Source of the DNA: Bradyrhizobium sp. Ce-3
GTDB taxonomy: Bacteria > Pseudomonadota > Alphaproteobacteria > Rhizobiales > Xanthobacteraceae
Direction of reading: 5' to 3'
DNA length: 64,000 nt
Assembly (NCBI RefSeq): GCF_022835695.1
Contig: NZ_BQUV01000006.1
Coordinates: forward strand, 186,001 to 250,000
The translations under genes and the position numbers were made by a program. This document shows positions 1 to 10,629 of the stretch, piece after piece; positions within the stretch are counted from its first letter, which is position 1, and every line of letters starts with the position of its first letter. The notes under the pieces were generated by a model. That model saw only the letters and a program-made list of their open reading frames with translations. It did not search any database and was not told where the DNA came from.

Positions 1-1
1 C

Positions 2-1681
2 GTGCGCGAGGCGATCCTGGGCGAAGCCGCCAAGCTCAGCGAGGAGGTGCTGCAGCCGCTCAATCGCACCGGCGATCTCGAAGGCTGCAAGCGCAATGAC
101 GACGGCAGCGTCACCACGCCGAAGGGCTTCAAGGACGCCTACAAGCAGGTCGCCGAAGGCGGCTGGCTCGGCCTGTCGGCGCCGGCGGAATTCGGCGGCC
201 AGGGCCTGCCGGTGACGCTCTCGCAGGCGGTCAACGAATTCCAGATCTCAGCCAACATGGCGTTCGCGATGTACGGCGGGCTCACTATGGGCGCGACCGC
301 GGCGCTCTTGGTGCACGGCACCCCCGAGCAGAAGAAAACCTATGTGCCGAAGATGGTCGCCGGCGAGTGGACCGGCACCATGAACCTGACCGAGCCGCAG
401 TGCGGCACCGATCTCGGGCTGCTGCGCACCAAGGCGGTGCGCCAGGCCGACGGCAGCTTCCAGATCACGGGCACCAAGATCTTCATCTCCGCCGGCGAGC
501 ACGATCTTGCCGACAACATCATCCACCTGGTGCTGGCGCGTATCGAAGGCGCGCCGGCGGGCATCAAGGGCGTCTCGCTGTTCGTGGTGCCCAAGGTGCT
601 GGTCAATGCCGACGGCTCGCTGGGGCAGCGCAACGGCGTCACCTGCGGCTCGATCGAGCACAAGATGGGCATCCACGGCAATTCCACCTGTGTGATGAAC
701 TACGACAACGCCACCGGCTGGCTGATCGGCGAAGAGAACAAGGGCATGCAGGGCATGTTCGTGATGATGAACGAGGCGCGCCTCGGCGTCGCGGTGCAGG
801 GCCTCGCGCAGTCGGAAGTCGCCTATCAGAACGCGGTCGCCTATGCGCGCGAGCGCCTGCAGGGCCGTTCGCTGACCGGCGTGAAGGAGCCCGAGAAGCC
901 GGCCGACCCGATCATCGTGCATCCCGACGTGCGCCGCACGCTGCTCACCATCCGCGCCTTCAACGAGGCGGCGCGCGCCATGGTGATGTGGACCGCGCTG
1001 AAGAGCGACGTCGCGCACCGTTCCAACGATCCAAAGGATCGTCAGGCGGCGGACGATCACATGGGCCTGATGACACCGGTCCTGAAGGGCGTGCTGACCG
1101 ACACCGGCTTCGCCAACACGGTCTCGGCGCAGCAGATGTTCGGCGGCCACGGCTATATCGCCGAGCACGGCATGGAGCAGTTCGTGCGCGATGCCCGCAT
1201 CGCGATGATCTATGAGGGTGCCAACGGCATCCAGGCGCTCGACCTGGTCGGCCGCAAGCTGCCGCGCGACGGCGGCCGCGCCGCGATGGCATTCTTCGGC
1301 GAGGTCGGTGCCTTCGCCAAGGAGCATGGCGCCGACGAGGCGATGAAGCCGTTCATCACCCCGCTCTCCACCGCGCTCGGCCATCTGCAGCAGGCCACCG
1401 GCTGGCTGATGCAGAACGCGCTGACCAAGCCCGACAATGCCGGCGCCGCCGCGACCGACTACATGAAATTGTTCGGCCTCGTCGCGCTCGGCTACATGTG
1501 GGCGAAGATGGCCAAGGTGGCGCAGGACAAGGCTGCCGCCGGCACGACGCCCTATCTCAACACCAAGCTCGTCACCGGCCGCTTCTTCATGGAGCGGCTG
1601 CTGCCGGAGACCGTGGTGCATCTGGCCCGGATCCAGAGCGGCAGCGCCACCACGATGGAACTGGCGGCGGAAGCGTTCTAA
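2..1681 (+). CDS. Acyl-CoA dehydrogenase (5' end cut by window)
   Basis: FAD-dependent acyl-CoA dehydrogenase, first step of fatty-acid beta-oxidation. The visible 559 residues keep the N-terminal, middle and C-terminal ACAD domains. [13 protein letters not shown] near residue 127 is the FAD/substrate loop, and IYEGANGIQ near residue 403 carries the likely catalytic Glu. About 130 further residues follow, as in the longer bacterial ACADs with an extra C-terminal helical domain. The family is usually about 595 aa, so roughly 35 N-terminal residues lie outside the window. A thiolase and a hydratase/dehydrogenase follow on the same strand, which supports a degradative role. Chain-length preference cannot be read from the sequence. 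Confidence 0.93.
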   Translation: MREAILGEAAKLSEEVLQPLNRTGDLEGCKRNDDGSVTTPKGFKDAYKQVAEGGWLGLSAPAEFGGQGLPVTLSQAVNEFQISANMAFAMYGGLTMGATAALLVHGTPEQKKTYVPKMVAGEWTGTMNLTEPQCGTDLGLLRTKAVRQADGSFQITGTKIFISAGEHDLADNIIHLVLARIEGAPAGIKGVSLFVVPKVLVNADGSLGQRNGVTCGSIEHKMGIHGNSTCVMNYDNATGWLIGEENKGMQGMFVMMNEARLGVAVQGLAQSEVAYQNAVAYARERLQGRSLTGVKEPEKPADPIIVHPDVRRTLLTIRAFNEAARAMVMWTALKSDVAHRSNDPKDRQAADDHMGLMTPVLKGVLTDTGFANTVSAQQMFGGHGYIAEHGMEQFVRDARIAMIYEGANGIQALDLVGRKLPRDGGRAAMAFFGEVGAFAKEHGADEAMKPFITPLSTALGHLQQATGWLMQNALTKPDNAGAAATDYMKLFGLVALGYMWAKMAKVAQDKAAAGTTPYLNTKLVTGRFFMERLLPETVVHLARIQSGSATTMELAAEAF

Positions 1682-1687
1682 AAAACT

Positions 1688-1709
1688 GCCGCCGCAGCGC
1701 TGCGGCGGC
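1688..1709. terminator. Perfect 22-bp GC palindrome after the acyl-CoA dehydrogenase gene
   Basis: Two 11-bp arms (GCCGCCGCAGC / GCTGCGGCGGC) meet with no spacer, 7 bases after the stop codon. No clear T-run follows, so it may be an mRNA-stabilising or partial terminator hairpin. An AT-rich stretch (TATATATTATG, about 1721-1731) and a strong Shine-Dalgarno AAGGAGGG lie between it and the thiolase start. Confidence 0.5.
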
Positions 1710-1754
1710 GCTTCCTTCCGTATATATTATGATCCTCATATCAAGGAGGGCGTC

Positions 1755-2963
<1,209 letters not shown>

Positions 2964-2981
2964 GGCGAGGGAGCGAACAAC

Positions 2982-5195
2982 ATGGCTTACAAGAATTTCA
3001 AGTTCGACGTCGACGCCGACGGCATTGCGCTGGTCACCTGGGATATCCCCGATCGTTCGATGAACGTGTTCGACGAGGTCTCGACCCAGGAGATCGGCGA
3101 AATCATCAAGCAGACGACCAGCGATGCCGCGATCAAGGGCGTCGTGATCACCTCGGCCAAGGAGGCGTTCTGCGCCGGCGCCGATCTCTCGATGCTCGAG
3201 GGCATGAACCGCAGCTACGCGCAGCTCTTCAAGGAGAAGGGCGAGGAAGCCGCGAACCAGATGCTGTTCGAGCAGAGCCGCCAGATGTCGCTGTCGTTCC
3301 GCGCGATCGAGACCTCGGGCAAGCCGTGGGTCGCCGCGATCAACGGGCTTGCGCTCGGCGGCGGCTTCGAGATCACGCTGGCCTGCCACTACCGCGTCGC
3401 GGCCGAGAACCCGAAGACCCGGCTCGGTCTGCCCGAGATCAAGGTCGGCCTGTTCCCCGGCGCGGGCGGCACCCAGCGTGTGCCGCGCCTGGTGCAGCCG
3501 GCGGATGCGATGCAATTGCTGCTCAAGGGCGAGGCGGTCAATCTCACGCGTGCGAAGGCGCTCAATTTGATTCACGCGGTGGTGCCCGCGGCTGACCTGA
3601 TCAAGGCCGCGAAGGACTGGATCAAGGGTGGCGGCAAGGCGGTGGCGCCGTGGGACGAGAAGGGCTTCAAGCTGCCCGGCGGCCTGGTGTTCTCGAAGGC
3701 CGGCATGCAGATGTTCCCGGCCGGCAACGCGATCTATCGCCGCGAGACCTACGACAATTATCCGGCGGCGCGCGCCATCATGAGCTGCGTCTATGAAGGC
3801 CTGCAGCTGCCGATCGACGCCGCGCTGCGAGTCGAGTCGCGTTACTTCACCAAGGTGCTGCGCTCGAAGGAAGCGGCGGCGATGATCCGCTCGCTGTTCC
3901 TGTCGATGCAGGAATTGAACAAGGGTGCTCGTCGCCCGGCCGGCGTGCCGCCGACCAAGGTGAAGAAGCTCGCCGTGATCGGCGCCGGCTTCATGGGCGC
4001 CAGCGTCGGCTATGTCTCGGCGCAGGCCGGCATCGACGTCGTGCTTGTTGATCGCGACCAGGAGAGCGCCGACAAGGGCAAGGGCCACGCCAAGACAGTG
4101 GTCGACGGGCAGATTGCCAAGGGCCGCATGAAGCAGGAGGCCGGCGACGCCATCCTGGCGCGCATCTCGGCAACATCGGACTACAACGTGATCTCCGACT
4201 GCGATCTCGTCATCGAGGCCGTGTTCGAGGACCGCAAGGTCAAGGCCGACACCTATGCCAAGGCGCAGCCGATCTTGAAGGCGGACGCGATCTTCGCCTC
4301 CAACACCTCGACCCTGCCGATCAATTCGCTGGCCGAGGAGTTCAAGGACCAGGGCAAGTTCATCGGCATCCACTTCTTCTCGCCGGTCGAGAAGATGATG
4401 CTGGTCGAGATCATCCTCGGCAAGAACACCGGCGACGTGGCGCTCGCGACCGCGCTCGACTATGTCCGCGCGATCGGCAAGACGCCCATCGTTGTCAATG
4501 ATAGCAGGGGCTTCTTCGCCAACCGCTGCGTGATGCGCTACATCTCCGAGGGCAACGAGATGCTGCTCGAAGGCGTGCCGCCGGCGATGATCGAGAACAC
4601 CGCCAAGATGGCCGGCATGCCGGTCGGGCCGCTATCGCTGCAGGATGAGGTCGCGCTCGATCTCGGGCTGAAGATCACCAAGGCGACCGAGGCCGATCTC
4701 GGCCCCAACGCGATCGACCAGGCGCAGAAGAAGCTGATGGTCGAGATGGTCGAGAAGCAGGGCCGCTTCGGCCGCAAGAACGGCAAGGGCTTCTACGACT
4801 ATCCCGAGAAGGGCAAGGGTCAGAAGAGCCTGTGGCCGGGGCTGGCCGATCTGCAGCCCAAGCGGCTCGATCCCGACACGCTCAGCGTCGAGGAGTTGAA
4901 GCAGCGCTTCCTGGTGGTGCAGGCGGTGGAGGCCGCGCGCACCGTCGAGGATCACGTCATCACCGACGTGCGCGAGGCGGATGTCGGCTCGATCCTCGGC
5001 TTCGGCTTCGCGCCGTTCACCGGCGGTGCGCTGTCCTACATCGACTTCATGGGCACCAGGAAGTTCGTCGAACTCTGCCACACCTTCGAGAAGAAGTACG
5101 GCTCGCGCTTCACGCCGCCGAAGCTGCTCGAGGAGATGGCGGCCAAGGGCGAGACCTTCTACGGTCGCTTCCCGCCGAAGAAGCAGGCGGCGTAA
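2982..5195 (+). CDS. fadJ: Enoyl-CoA hydratase / 3-hydroxyacyl-CoA dehydrogenase (FadJ/FadB type)
   Basis: Bifunctional 737-aa alpha subunit of the beta-oxidation complex. The N-terminal crotonase domain (about 1-250) shows the CoA-binding stretch [12 protein letters not shown] and the oxyanion region [10 protein letters not shown] Rossmann domain starts at about residue 331 ([13 protein letters not shown]), followed by the 3-hydroxyacyl-CoA dehydrogenase catalytic and C-terminal domains ([20 protein letters not shown]-like SRGFFANR). Length and domain order match FadB/FadJ. It follows fadA by 18 nt and is the last gene of the run. A long hairpin lies just downstream. Confidence 0.95.
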   Translation: MAYKNFKFDVDADGIALVTWDIPDRSMNVFDEVSTQEIGEIIKQTTSDAAIKGVVITSAKEAFCAGADLSMLEGMNRSYAQLFKEKGEEAANQMLFEQSRQMSLSFRAIETSGKPWVAAINGLALGGGFEITLACHYRVAAENPKTRLGLPEIKVGLFPGAGGTQRVPRLVQPADAMQLLLKGEAVNLTRAKALNLIHAVVPAADLIKAAKDWIKGGGKAVAPWDEKGFKLPGGLVFSKAGMQMFPAGNAIYRRETYDNYPAARAIMSCVYEGLQLPIDAALRVESRYFTKVLRSKEAAAMIRSLFLSMQELNKGARRPAGVPPTKVKKLAVIGAGFMGASVGYVSAQAGIDVVLVDRDQESADKGKGHAKTVVDGQIAKGRMKQEAGDAILARISATSDYNVISDCDLVIEAVFEDRKVKADTYAKAQPILKADAIFASNTSTLPINSLAEEFKDQGKFIGIHFFSPVEKMMLVEIILGKNTGDVALATALDYVRAIGKTPIVVNDSRGFFANRCVMRYISEGNEMLLEGVPPAMIENTAKMAGMPVGPLSLQDEVALDLGLKITKATEADLGPNAIDQAQKKLMVEMVEKQGRFGRKNGKGFYDYPEKGKGQKSLWPGLADLQPKRLDPDTLSVEELKQRFLVVQAVEAARTVEDHVITDVREADVGSILGFGFAPFTGGALSYIDFMGTRKFVELCHTFEKKYGSRFTPPKLLEEMAAKGETFYGRFPPKKQAA

Positions 5196-5222
5196 GCGTC
5201 GTCTCTCTCCGGGACAGACCGC

Positions 5223-5260
5223 ACAGGATCAAGCCGGTCATCGATCCGACTTGATCCTGT
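5223..5260. terminator. Long hairpin after the beta-oxidation genes
   Basis: ACAGGATCAAG (5223-5233) is perfectly complementary to CTTGATCCTGT (5250-5260), with a further short inner CGG/CCG pairing. It starts 28 bp after the fadJ stop. There is no strong T-tract, so it is either a Rho-independent-like terminator or a 3'-end stabiliser. Confidence 0.55.
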
Positions 5261-5376
5261 TGCGTGACGGTCATCGCGGTCAAAGTCCCGCCATGCTTGC
5301 TCCCAACTGGCACCACGCTGCTGGCATCACTCTTGCTGGTCGATCGCTGAGACGATCAGGCTGGGGTGTCGTGCAG

Positions 5377-5568
5377 ATGCGTGTTGTGCTCAAGCATGGG
5401 GTCGCTGAAACCGCGGGCAAGCGTTCGTTGCCATCGCCGCGACGTTGGAATCTGCTGCGCTTGCGGGGCAAGGGGCCGTCCTGGACCGGCCTCGTGCTAC
5501 TCGTCCTGGCCGTGGACCTTGTGCTTGCGGTGGCGGCCTGGAATGCCGTCGATTTCTTCCGCCATTGA
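5377..5568 (+). CDS. Possible small single-pass membrane protein
   Basis: A 63-codon ORF with a basic N-terminal half followed by a hydrophobic stretch (GLVLLVLAVDLVLAVAAW) that could span the membrane once. Its 3' end overlaps the convergent ORF at 5497-5805 by 72 nt. No good Shine-Dalgarno was found and no family was recognised. It may be spurious. Confidence 0.25.
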   Translation: MRVVLKHGVAETAGKRSLPSPRRWNLLRLRGKGPSWTGLVLLVLAVDLVLAVAAWNAVDFFRH

Positions 5569-5805
5569 GCCGTCGTTCTCCGGCGACAGCAAAGCGCCGG
5601 CGAGATAGGCGATCTGATTGAAGGCGAGGCAGGCGACGACGATCGGAGCGCCGGTGGCAAAGGCATAGCCGTCGGACTGGAGCACGATGACCGCGAGCAC
5701 CGCGATCAGCGGCGACACCAGCATCAATGTCCAAACCCGAAAATACAAACTGGTTGCCAGCCCAACGAGCGTGCTGGTCAATAACAGGGTAAAGGCGATC
5801 GTCAC
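5497..5805 (-). CDS. Small hypothetical membrane protein
   Basis: A 102-codon ORF with three hydrophobic segments (about residues 3-22, 26-45 and 50-70) and a charged C-terminal tail ending in HRKHKVHGQDE. It would be an inner-membrane protein. The only in-frame start is GTG with no obvious ribosome-binding site. It lies 170 nt downstream of the HlyD adaptor on the same strand, so it could be the last gene of the type I secretion operon or an independent unit. Family unknown. Confidence 0.55.
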   Translation of the reverse strand: MTIAFTLLLTSTLVGLATSLYFRVWTLMLVSPLIAVLAVIVLQSDGYAFATGAPIVVACLAFNQIAYLAGALLSPENDGSMAEEIDGIPGRHRKHKVHGQDE

Positions 5806-5975
5806 ATTTTCAGACCAGTTGGAGCGGAGGGCGCGCCGCAGGTCATAGTCGGTCAGTTGGATCGCACGAACAAGGACAGCTACGCCCTCAGCCGGAAGTA
5901 CACCGACTTAGTCTTAACCGGTACAATGCGGATTAATTTTGATTTGTTCCAGCGCGTGCCGAAAGTTTGCACCGC

Positions 5976-7268
5976 TCATTTCTCCCTGAAGGCGCGGTGC
6001 ACCTGGTCGGCCAGCGGCTTCATCAGATAGGACAGCACGGTTCGCTCGCTGGTCGGAATGAACACCTCGACCGGCATGCCCGGCAGCAGATGTGCGGCCG
6101 CGAGCTTGTTCAGCTCTGCCGGCGGAATCGCAATGCGGACAAGGAAGTAGGTCGGGGCCGTCTTGTCGTCGCGCGAGACGTCGGCGCCGATCCGGCTGAC
6201 CTCGCCCTCGATCTCGGGCGTGGTGCGCTGGTTGAAATTGGTGAAGCGCAGCACCGCCGATGCGCCGAGCTTGACCTGATCGATATCCTGCGGCGCAACA
6301 TGAGTCTCGACGATCAGATTGTCTTGGTCGGGCACGATGGTCATGATGGTTTCGCCGGCCGCGATCACGCCGCCCTGGGTGTGGATGGTGAGATCGTGGA
6401 CGACGCCGGCCTGCGGTGCGCGGATCTCGAGCTTCTCGGTCTGGTCCTTCGCGGTGACCTGCTTCTCGATCGTATCGGCATATTTGGCGCGGATGTCGGC
6501 CAGCTCCTTGGCCACGCCGGAGCGGAAATCCTGATCGACCTGCAGGATCTTCAGCTCGGTCTCCGAGATCTTGCCCTTGGCCTGGGCGATCGACGCGGTG
6601 AGCTGGCCGCGCTCGCCGAGCAGCCGCGCCGAATCACGCTGCAGCGCGGAGAGGCGCGACAGCGAGACCAGGCGCTGCTCCCAGAGCTGCTGTACGCCGG
6701 TCAATTCGTTGGCGATCAGATCGGCTTCCTGCTTCTTGGCGCTCAACTGGTCCTGCATGCCCCCGATCTGCTCCTTGAGCTGCGCGATCTGCTCCTTCAA
6801 TTGCTGCTTCTGCCCGTCATTGGCGTCCCTGCGCAGCTGGAAGAACCGGCGCTCGCCCGAGACCACCGCCTGCGCCGCGGGATCGTTGAGCGCCGCCACG
6901 CTGTCGGGGAAGATGATCTCGGCATCGCCGTCGCGCTCAGCCTGCAGCCGCGCGCGGCGCGCTTCGAGCTCCCACAGGCTCTTGGTCACCGCGGTGAGAT
7001 TGGCCTGCGCCACTGTCTCGTCCATCAGGATCAACAGGTCGTCCTTGGCGACGCGGCTGCCGTCCTCGACCAAGAGCTTCTTGGCGACGCCGCCGGACGG
7101 ATGCTGCACTTTCTTGACGCTGGATTCGACCACCAGCGATCCCTGCGAGATGATCGCACCCGACATCCTGGTCGCCGCGCCCATGATGCCGATGCTGGCG
7201 ACGAGGAACGCCGCAGCGATGGCGACCGCGAGGATGTGATGGCGAATGGACTGCCGGGCGCTAGGCAT
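5976..7268 (-). CDS. HlyD-family type I secretion periplasmic adaptor
   Basis: Membrane-fusion protein of 430 aa bridging an ABC exporter and an outer-membrane TolC-type channel. It has one N-terminal transmembrane helix (about 12-32) and a biotinyl-lipoyl-like segment (VQHPSGGVAKKLLVEDG). A long alpha-helical coiled-coil hairpin (about 95-280, rich in Q, E and K) precedes a C-terminal beta domain ending in the HlyD motif PGMPVEVFI. The start overlaps the stop of the ABC gene by 8 nt, so the two are translationally coupled. No outer-membrane TolC gene lies nearby. The PrtE/HlyD-like length and partner ABC protein support protein export. Confidence 0.93.
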   Translation of the reverse strand: MPSARQSIRHHILAVAIAAAFLVASIGIMGAATRMSGAIISQGSLVVESSVKKVQHPSGGVAKKLLVEDGSRVAKDDLLILMDETVAQANLTAVTKSLWELEARRARLQAERDGDAEIIFPDSVAALNDPAAQAVVSGERRFFQLRRDANDGQKQQLKEQIAQLKEQIGGMQDQLSAKKQEADLIANELTGVQQLWEQRLVSLSRLSALQRDSARLLGERGQLTASIAQAKGKISETELKILQVDQDFRSGVAKELADIRAKYADTIEKQVTAKDQTEKLEIRAPQAGVVHDLTIHTQGGVIAAGETIMTIVPDQDNLIVETHVAPQDIDQVKLGASAVLRFTNFNQRTTPEIEGEVSRIGADVSRDDKTAPTYFLVRIAIPPAELNKLAAAHLLPGMPVEVFIPTSERTVLSYLMKPLADQVHRAFREK

Positions 7269-9093
7269 TTTGCCGTGGCTCCGCTTCCTTCTTGCGTCGG
7301 CGGCGCGCGGGAACCGGGGCCGGCTCTGCGGCCGTGGCTGGCGCCGGCTGCGATGTTTTCGGCACCAGCAGAGGCAGCACCGCCGCCGTGGTGCCGAAGG
7401 CCTGCATGCGTCCCTCGTTCAGCACCAGCATGTGATCGACCGCCTGCAGCACCGCCGGCCGATGCGCGATCACGATCGCGATGCCGCCGCGGGCGCGGAC
7501 CCGCGCGATGGCGAGGATCAGCGCGCGCTCGCCCTCGGAATCCAGATTCGAGTTCGGCTCGTCGAGCACGACCAGGAACGGATCGCCATAGAGCGCACGG
7601 GCCAGCGCAATGCGCTGCCGCTGGCCGCCCGACAGCATCAGGCCGCCGTCGCCCACTTCGGTCTCGTAGCCGTCAGGCAGCCGAAGGATCAACTCGTGCA
7701 CGCCGGCCTCGCGCGCGGCGGCGAGCAGCTTGGCCGCATCGGGTTCGGCGGCGAAGCGGGAGATGTTCTCGGCCACCGTGCCGCGGAACAGCGCGACGTC
7801 CTGCGGCAAATAGCCGATCGACGGACCGAGCGCGAGCGGATCCCATTGCGCCAGCGTGGCGCCGTCGATCCGGATCACGCCGCGCACCGGGGCGCCGATG
7901 CCGACCAGCGCACGCGCCAGGGTCGATTTGCCGGAACCGCTCGGGCCGACGACTGCGACCGCGTTGCCGGTGTGCAGCGCGAAGCTCACCTCATGCAGCA
8001 CCACGGCGTCGCTGGCCGGCGCGGTCAGGCTGATCGAGGTGACGCGAAGCTCGCTCTTCGGCGCGGGCAAGGGGGTGAACGCCGGCCGCGGCGGCACCGC
8101 GGTCAAGGCTTCGGCAAGCCGGCCAACGCTGGCGCGGACCGCGATGAAGCTGCGCCAGTTGGCAATTGCGAGCTCGATCGGCGCCAGCGCGCGGATCGAG
8201 AGGATGGTCGCCGCGAGCATGACGCCGGCGGTAGCCTGCTGGTTGATCACGAGCCAGGCGCCGAGCGCCAGCACGCCGGATTGCAGCATCATGCGCAGGA
8301 AGCGCGAGGCGCTGCCGAAGGTGCCGGTCAGATCGGAGGTCACGCGCTGCGCGTTCAGGTAAGCCTGCGTGCGCTCCGACCACAATTCGCCCATCCGCTG
8401 CTGCATGCCGAGCGCGTGCACGACCGGCGCATGGTGGAAGGCGGTCTCCGCCATTTGGCGCCGCGACGAGGCCAGCGCCACCAGCGAGCGCGTCGGTGCG
8501 CGTGTGAACAGCTCGGCGCCGACCGTGATCAGCGCCAGCGCAACCGCGCCGCCGGCCACCGCCAGCCCCATCAGCGGATGAAACAGCGTGCAGACGATGA
8601 TGTAGAGCGGCGTCCATGGCAGGTCGAAAATCGCGACCAGGCCGCTGCCGGCGACAAAACCCCTGATGGTGTCGAGGTCGCGCATGATCTGCAGGCCGTC
8701 GCCATTGGGCCGGCTCAGCGAGGCATGCTGCACGCCGTCGAACACGGCGCCGCGAATGCTTTCGTCGAAGATCTCGGCAATGCGCGCCAGCAGCCGGCTG
8801 CGCAGCACGTCGACGCCGGCCTGCACGACGAGCAGCACCAGCGCGATCGCCAGCAGGCCGACCAGGGTTGGGACGCTGCGGCTCGGCAGCACGCGGTCGT
8901 AGGTCTGCAGCATGAAGACCGGGCCGACCAGCATCAGGAGATTGACGAGGCCGCTCGCCATCGCCACGGCGATCAGCGCGCCGCGCACGGCCGTGATCGC
9001 GTCCCGGATTTCGACCGGCAGTGAGGAGAAGCGTTTGCCCTGACCGATCATCGCGCCCCGCGGATGTTCAAGCCTGTGATGCCCAATCGACAT
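7261..9093 (-). CDS. Type I secretion ABC permease/ATPase (PrtD/LipB type)
   Basis: Inner-membrane ABC exporter of 610 aa. The transmembrane domain covers about 30-320 and the nucleotide-binding domain about 345-570. Walker A is GPSGSGKST, the signature is LSGGQRQR and Walker B is FLVVLDEPNS, with the switch His in VIAHRPA. It has no N-terminal peptidase C39-like domain, which fits the PrtD subclass that exports RTX or other C-terminal-signal proteins. A basic/proline-rich tail (PARRRRKKEAEPRQ) is unusual. The start is uncertain: no purine-rich site precedes 9093, and ATG 9051 is an alternative. It sits between the putative substrate gene and the adaptor gene. Confidence 0.93.
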   Translation of the reverse strand: MSIGHHRLEHPRGAMIGQGKRFSSLPVEIRDAITAVRGALIAVAMASGLVNLLMLVGPVFMLQTYDRVLPSRSVPTLVGLLAIALVLLVVQAGVDVLRSRLLARIAEIFDESIRGAVFDGVQHASLSRPNGDGLQIMRDLDTIRGFVAGSGLVAIFDLPWTPLYIIVCTLFHPLMGLAVAGGAVALALITVGAELFTRAPTRSLVALASSRRQMAETAFHHAPVVHALGMQQRMGELWSERTQAYLNAQRVTSDLTGTFGSASRFLRMMLQSGVLALGAWLVINQQATAGVMLAATILSIRALAPIELAIANWRSFIAVRASVGRLAEALTAVPPRPAFTPLPAPKSELRVTSISLTAPASDAVVLHEVSFALHTGNAVAVVGPSGSGKSTLARALVGIGAPVRGVIRIDGATLAQWDPLALGPSIGYLPQDVALFRGTVAENISRFAAEPDAAKLLAAAREAGVHELILRLPDGYETEVGDGGLMLSGGQRQRIALARALYGDPFLVVLDEPNSNLDSEGERALILAIARVRARGGIAIVIAHRPAVLQAVDHMLVLNEGRMQAFGTTAAVLPLLVPKTSQPAPATAAEPAPVPARRRRKKEAEPRQNA

Positions 9094-9149
9094 GGAGAGG
9101 GAGACGCGGAAGCGCGGCGCTCCCGCGCATCCGCCGATTTGCGGTAACC

Positions 9150-10370
9150 TCAGAGGATGTGTGTGCCGTGCGCATCAAGGATGCCGTGACCATGTGTGAG
9201 CGGCGAGAGCAGATCGTGCGCGACCGCGTCGAGATCGAGCGGCGCTGCGACCGGCGCGCTCGCGGCGGGTCCGGAGGCGCTGCTGTCGCCGAGCAGATTG
9301 AGGTTCAGGCTGCCGAGCAGATTGCCGGCCAGTCCGTCGGCGCCGACACCGCCGAGGCTCGGGATGTTGAGGCCGTGCGAGCTAGTGAGGGCGCCGAGGT
9401 CGAGCAGATGCGGTCCGGTCTGGCCGGTGTCGACCGTATGATGATCGCCCGACGTCGGCGCTGCGAGGATGTCAGGCGTCGGTCCGTTCGTCTGCACCGG
9501 GCCGATATTGCCGCCGGCCAACTGACCGCTGCCACTGCCGGTGAGGCCGCCGAGCAAGCCGCCCAGCAATCCACCGCCAGTCGTGGCGTCGCCGCCGAGA
9601 TTGAGCAGGCCGCTATCGAGCAGACCGTGGCTGAGCTGGTTGACCAGGCCGGACACCGGGCTCAACAGGCCGCTGACGTCGGAGACTACGGTGTCTACCA
9701 GTCCAGAGACGACATGGACGATGTCGGAGATGTCAGCGCCGAGATGCGCGATCGTCTCGCCGAGATTGCCGGCAAGGATCTGTCCCGGCACGTCCAGAAT
9801 GTCGGCAACCAGATTGGCATGGCCGCCATTGGCCCCAATTGTGCCGATGCTGCCCAGGTCGATCGCCTGTCCGAGATTTGTGATGCCATGAAGCGCGTCG
9901 GGCAGGGCAGTCGCCTGGGGCAGGACGTCAGCTGCGGAATGCACCCCGCTCTGAACCGCGGTACCGGCGGTGTCGAGCACGGATTGCAGCATTCCGCCTG
10001 ATGCCGTGAGGGCGGATGCCGGGTCGGGTTCGGCTGGCAACACCGCGTTCAGCAGCTCACCGGCGATAGGCAGGTCGCTCGGGTTCAGCAAGTTCCCGGC
10101 CACCGGTAAGTCGGAACCGGCGCCGCCGCCGGGGCCGTCGTCGAGCAGGGATGCGTTGCTTTCGAGCACATTCGCCGCTGGCAGCGCGTCGATCAGGCCG
10201 TGGGCCAACTGGCTGGCGGCGGCATCGGTGGGGCTGTCCTCAGGCAGAACCGATGTCGCCGGGAGCGGAAGGTCGGTGAGGCTGCCGACGGGGTTTGCAA
10301 GCAACGCCGTCGAGCCCGCCAGGACCTCGACCATCCGGTCGGCCGCGTTGCTGGATAGCGAGCTACTCAT
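9150..10370 (-). CDS. Composition-biased acidic protein, candidate type I secretion substrate
   Basis: A 406-aa protein of unknown family, encoded first in the operon 56 nt upstream of the ABC exporter. By eye it contains no Lys, Cys, Trp, Tyr or Phe and only one Arg (residue 12). It is dominated by Leu, Gly, Ala, Asp, Ser and Val. Runs such as GGGLLGGLLGGLTGSGSG and repeated SGLV/SGLL units fill the middle. The C-terminus is hydrophobic and His-rich (DLDAVAHDLLSPL, then GHGILDAHGTHIL). There is no N-terminal signal peptide and no clear GGxGxDxxx RTX repeat. Cysteine-free, acidic, lysine-poor proteins beside a PrtD/HlyD pair are typical type I cargo, so the function is inferred from context. 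Confidence 0.75.
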   Translation of the reverse strand: MSSSLSSNAADRMVEVLAGSTALLANPVGSLTDLPLPATSVLPEDSPTDAAASQLAHGLIDALPAANVLESNASLLDDGPGGGAGSDLPVAGNLLNPSDLPIAGELLNAVLPAEPDPASALTASGGMLQSVLDTAGTAVQSGVHSAADVLPQATALPDALHGITNLGQAIDLGSIGTIGANGGHANLVADILDVPGQILAGNLGETIAHLGADISDIVHVVSGLVDTVVSDVSGLLSPVSGLVNQLSHGLLDSGLLNLGGDATTGGGLLGGLLGGLTGSGSGQLAGGNIGPVQTNGPTPDILAAPTSGDHHTVDTGQTGPHLLDLGALTSSHGLNIPSLGGVGADGLAGNLLGSLNLNLLGDSSASGPAASAPVAAPLDLDAVAHDLLSPLTHGHGILDAHGTHIL

Positions 10371-10570
10371 ATGCGCATCTCCCGCTGGGTGAGGCAGCAG
10401 TTCGGCTACGCCCGATCAGGGGAATAGTTGCCGCACCCCGGCCGCCGCGTTCGCGACATGGCGAAGGCGCCGCTACGCGGAAGACGACAAACTGCTGAAA
10501 ATTGTAGTGAGGGCCGGCCGGAGGTCGACTTGCCGCACGGCGATGCCGAGGCCTCGTCGATCGCGCGCAG

Positions 10571-10601
10571 AAAAAAGGGCCGGATCTTGATCCGGCCCTT
10601 T
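10571..10601 (-). terminator. Rho-independent terminator of the GST gene
   Basis: On the minus strand the hairpin AAAGGGCCGGATC - AAG - ATCCGGCCCTTT is followed by further T residues. It starts about 30 nt after the GST stop codon. Confidence 0.85.
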
Positions 10602-10629
10602 CACGTCTTGATGAAACTGGCGCGAAAGC

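Noticed and set aside
5967-9024. Long plus-strand frames over the HlyD and ABC genes
   Set aside because: Shadows of the type I secretion genes. No domain is seen.
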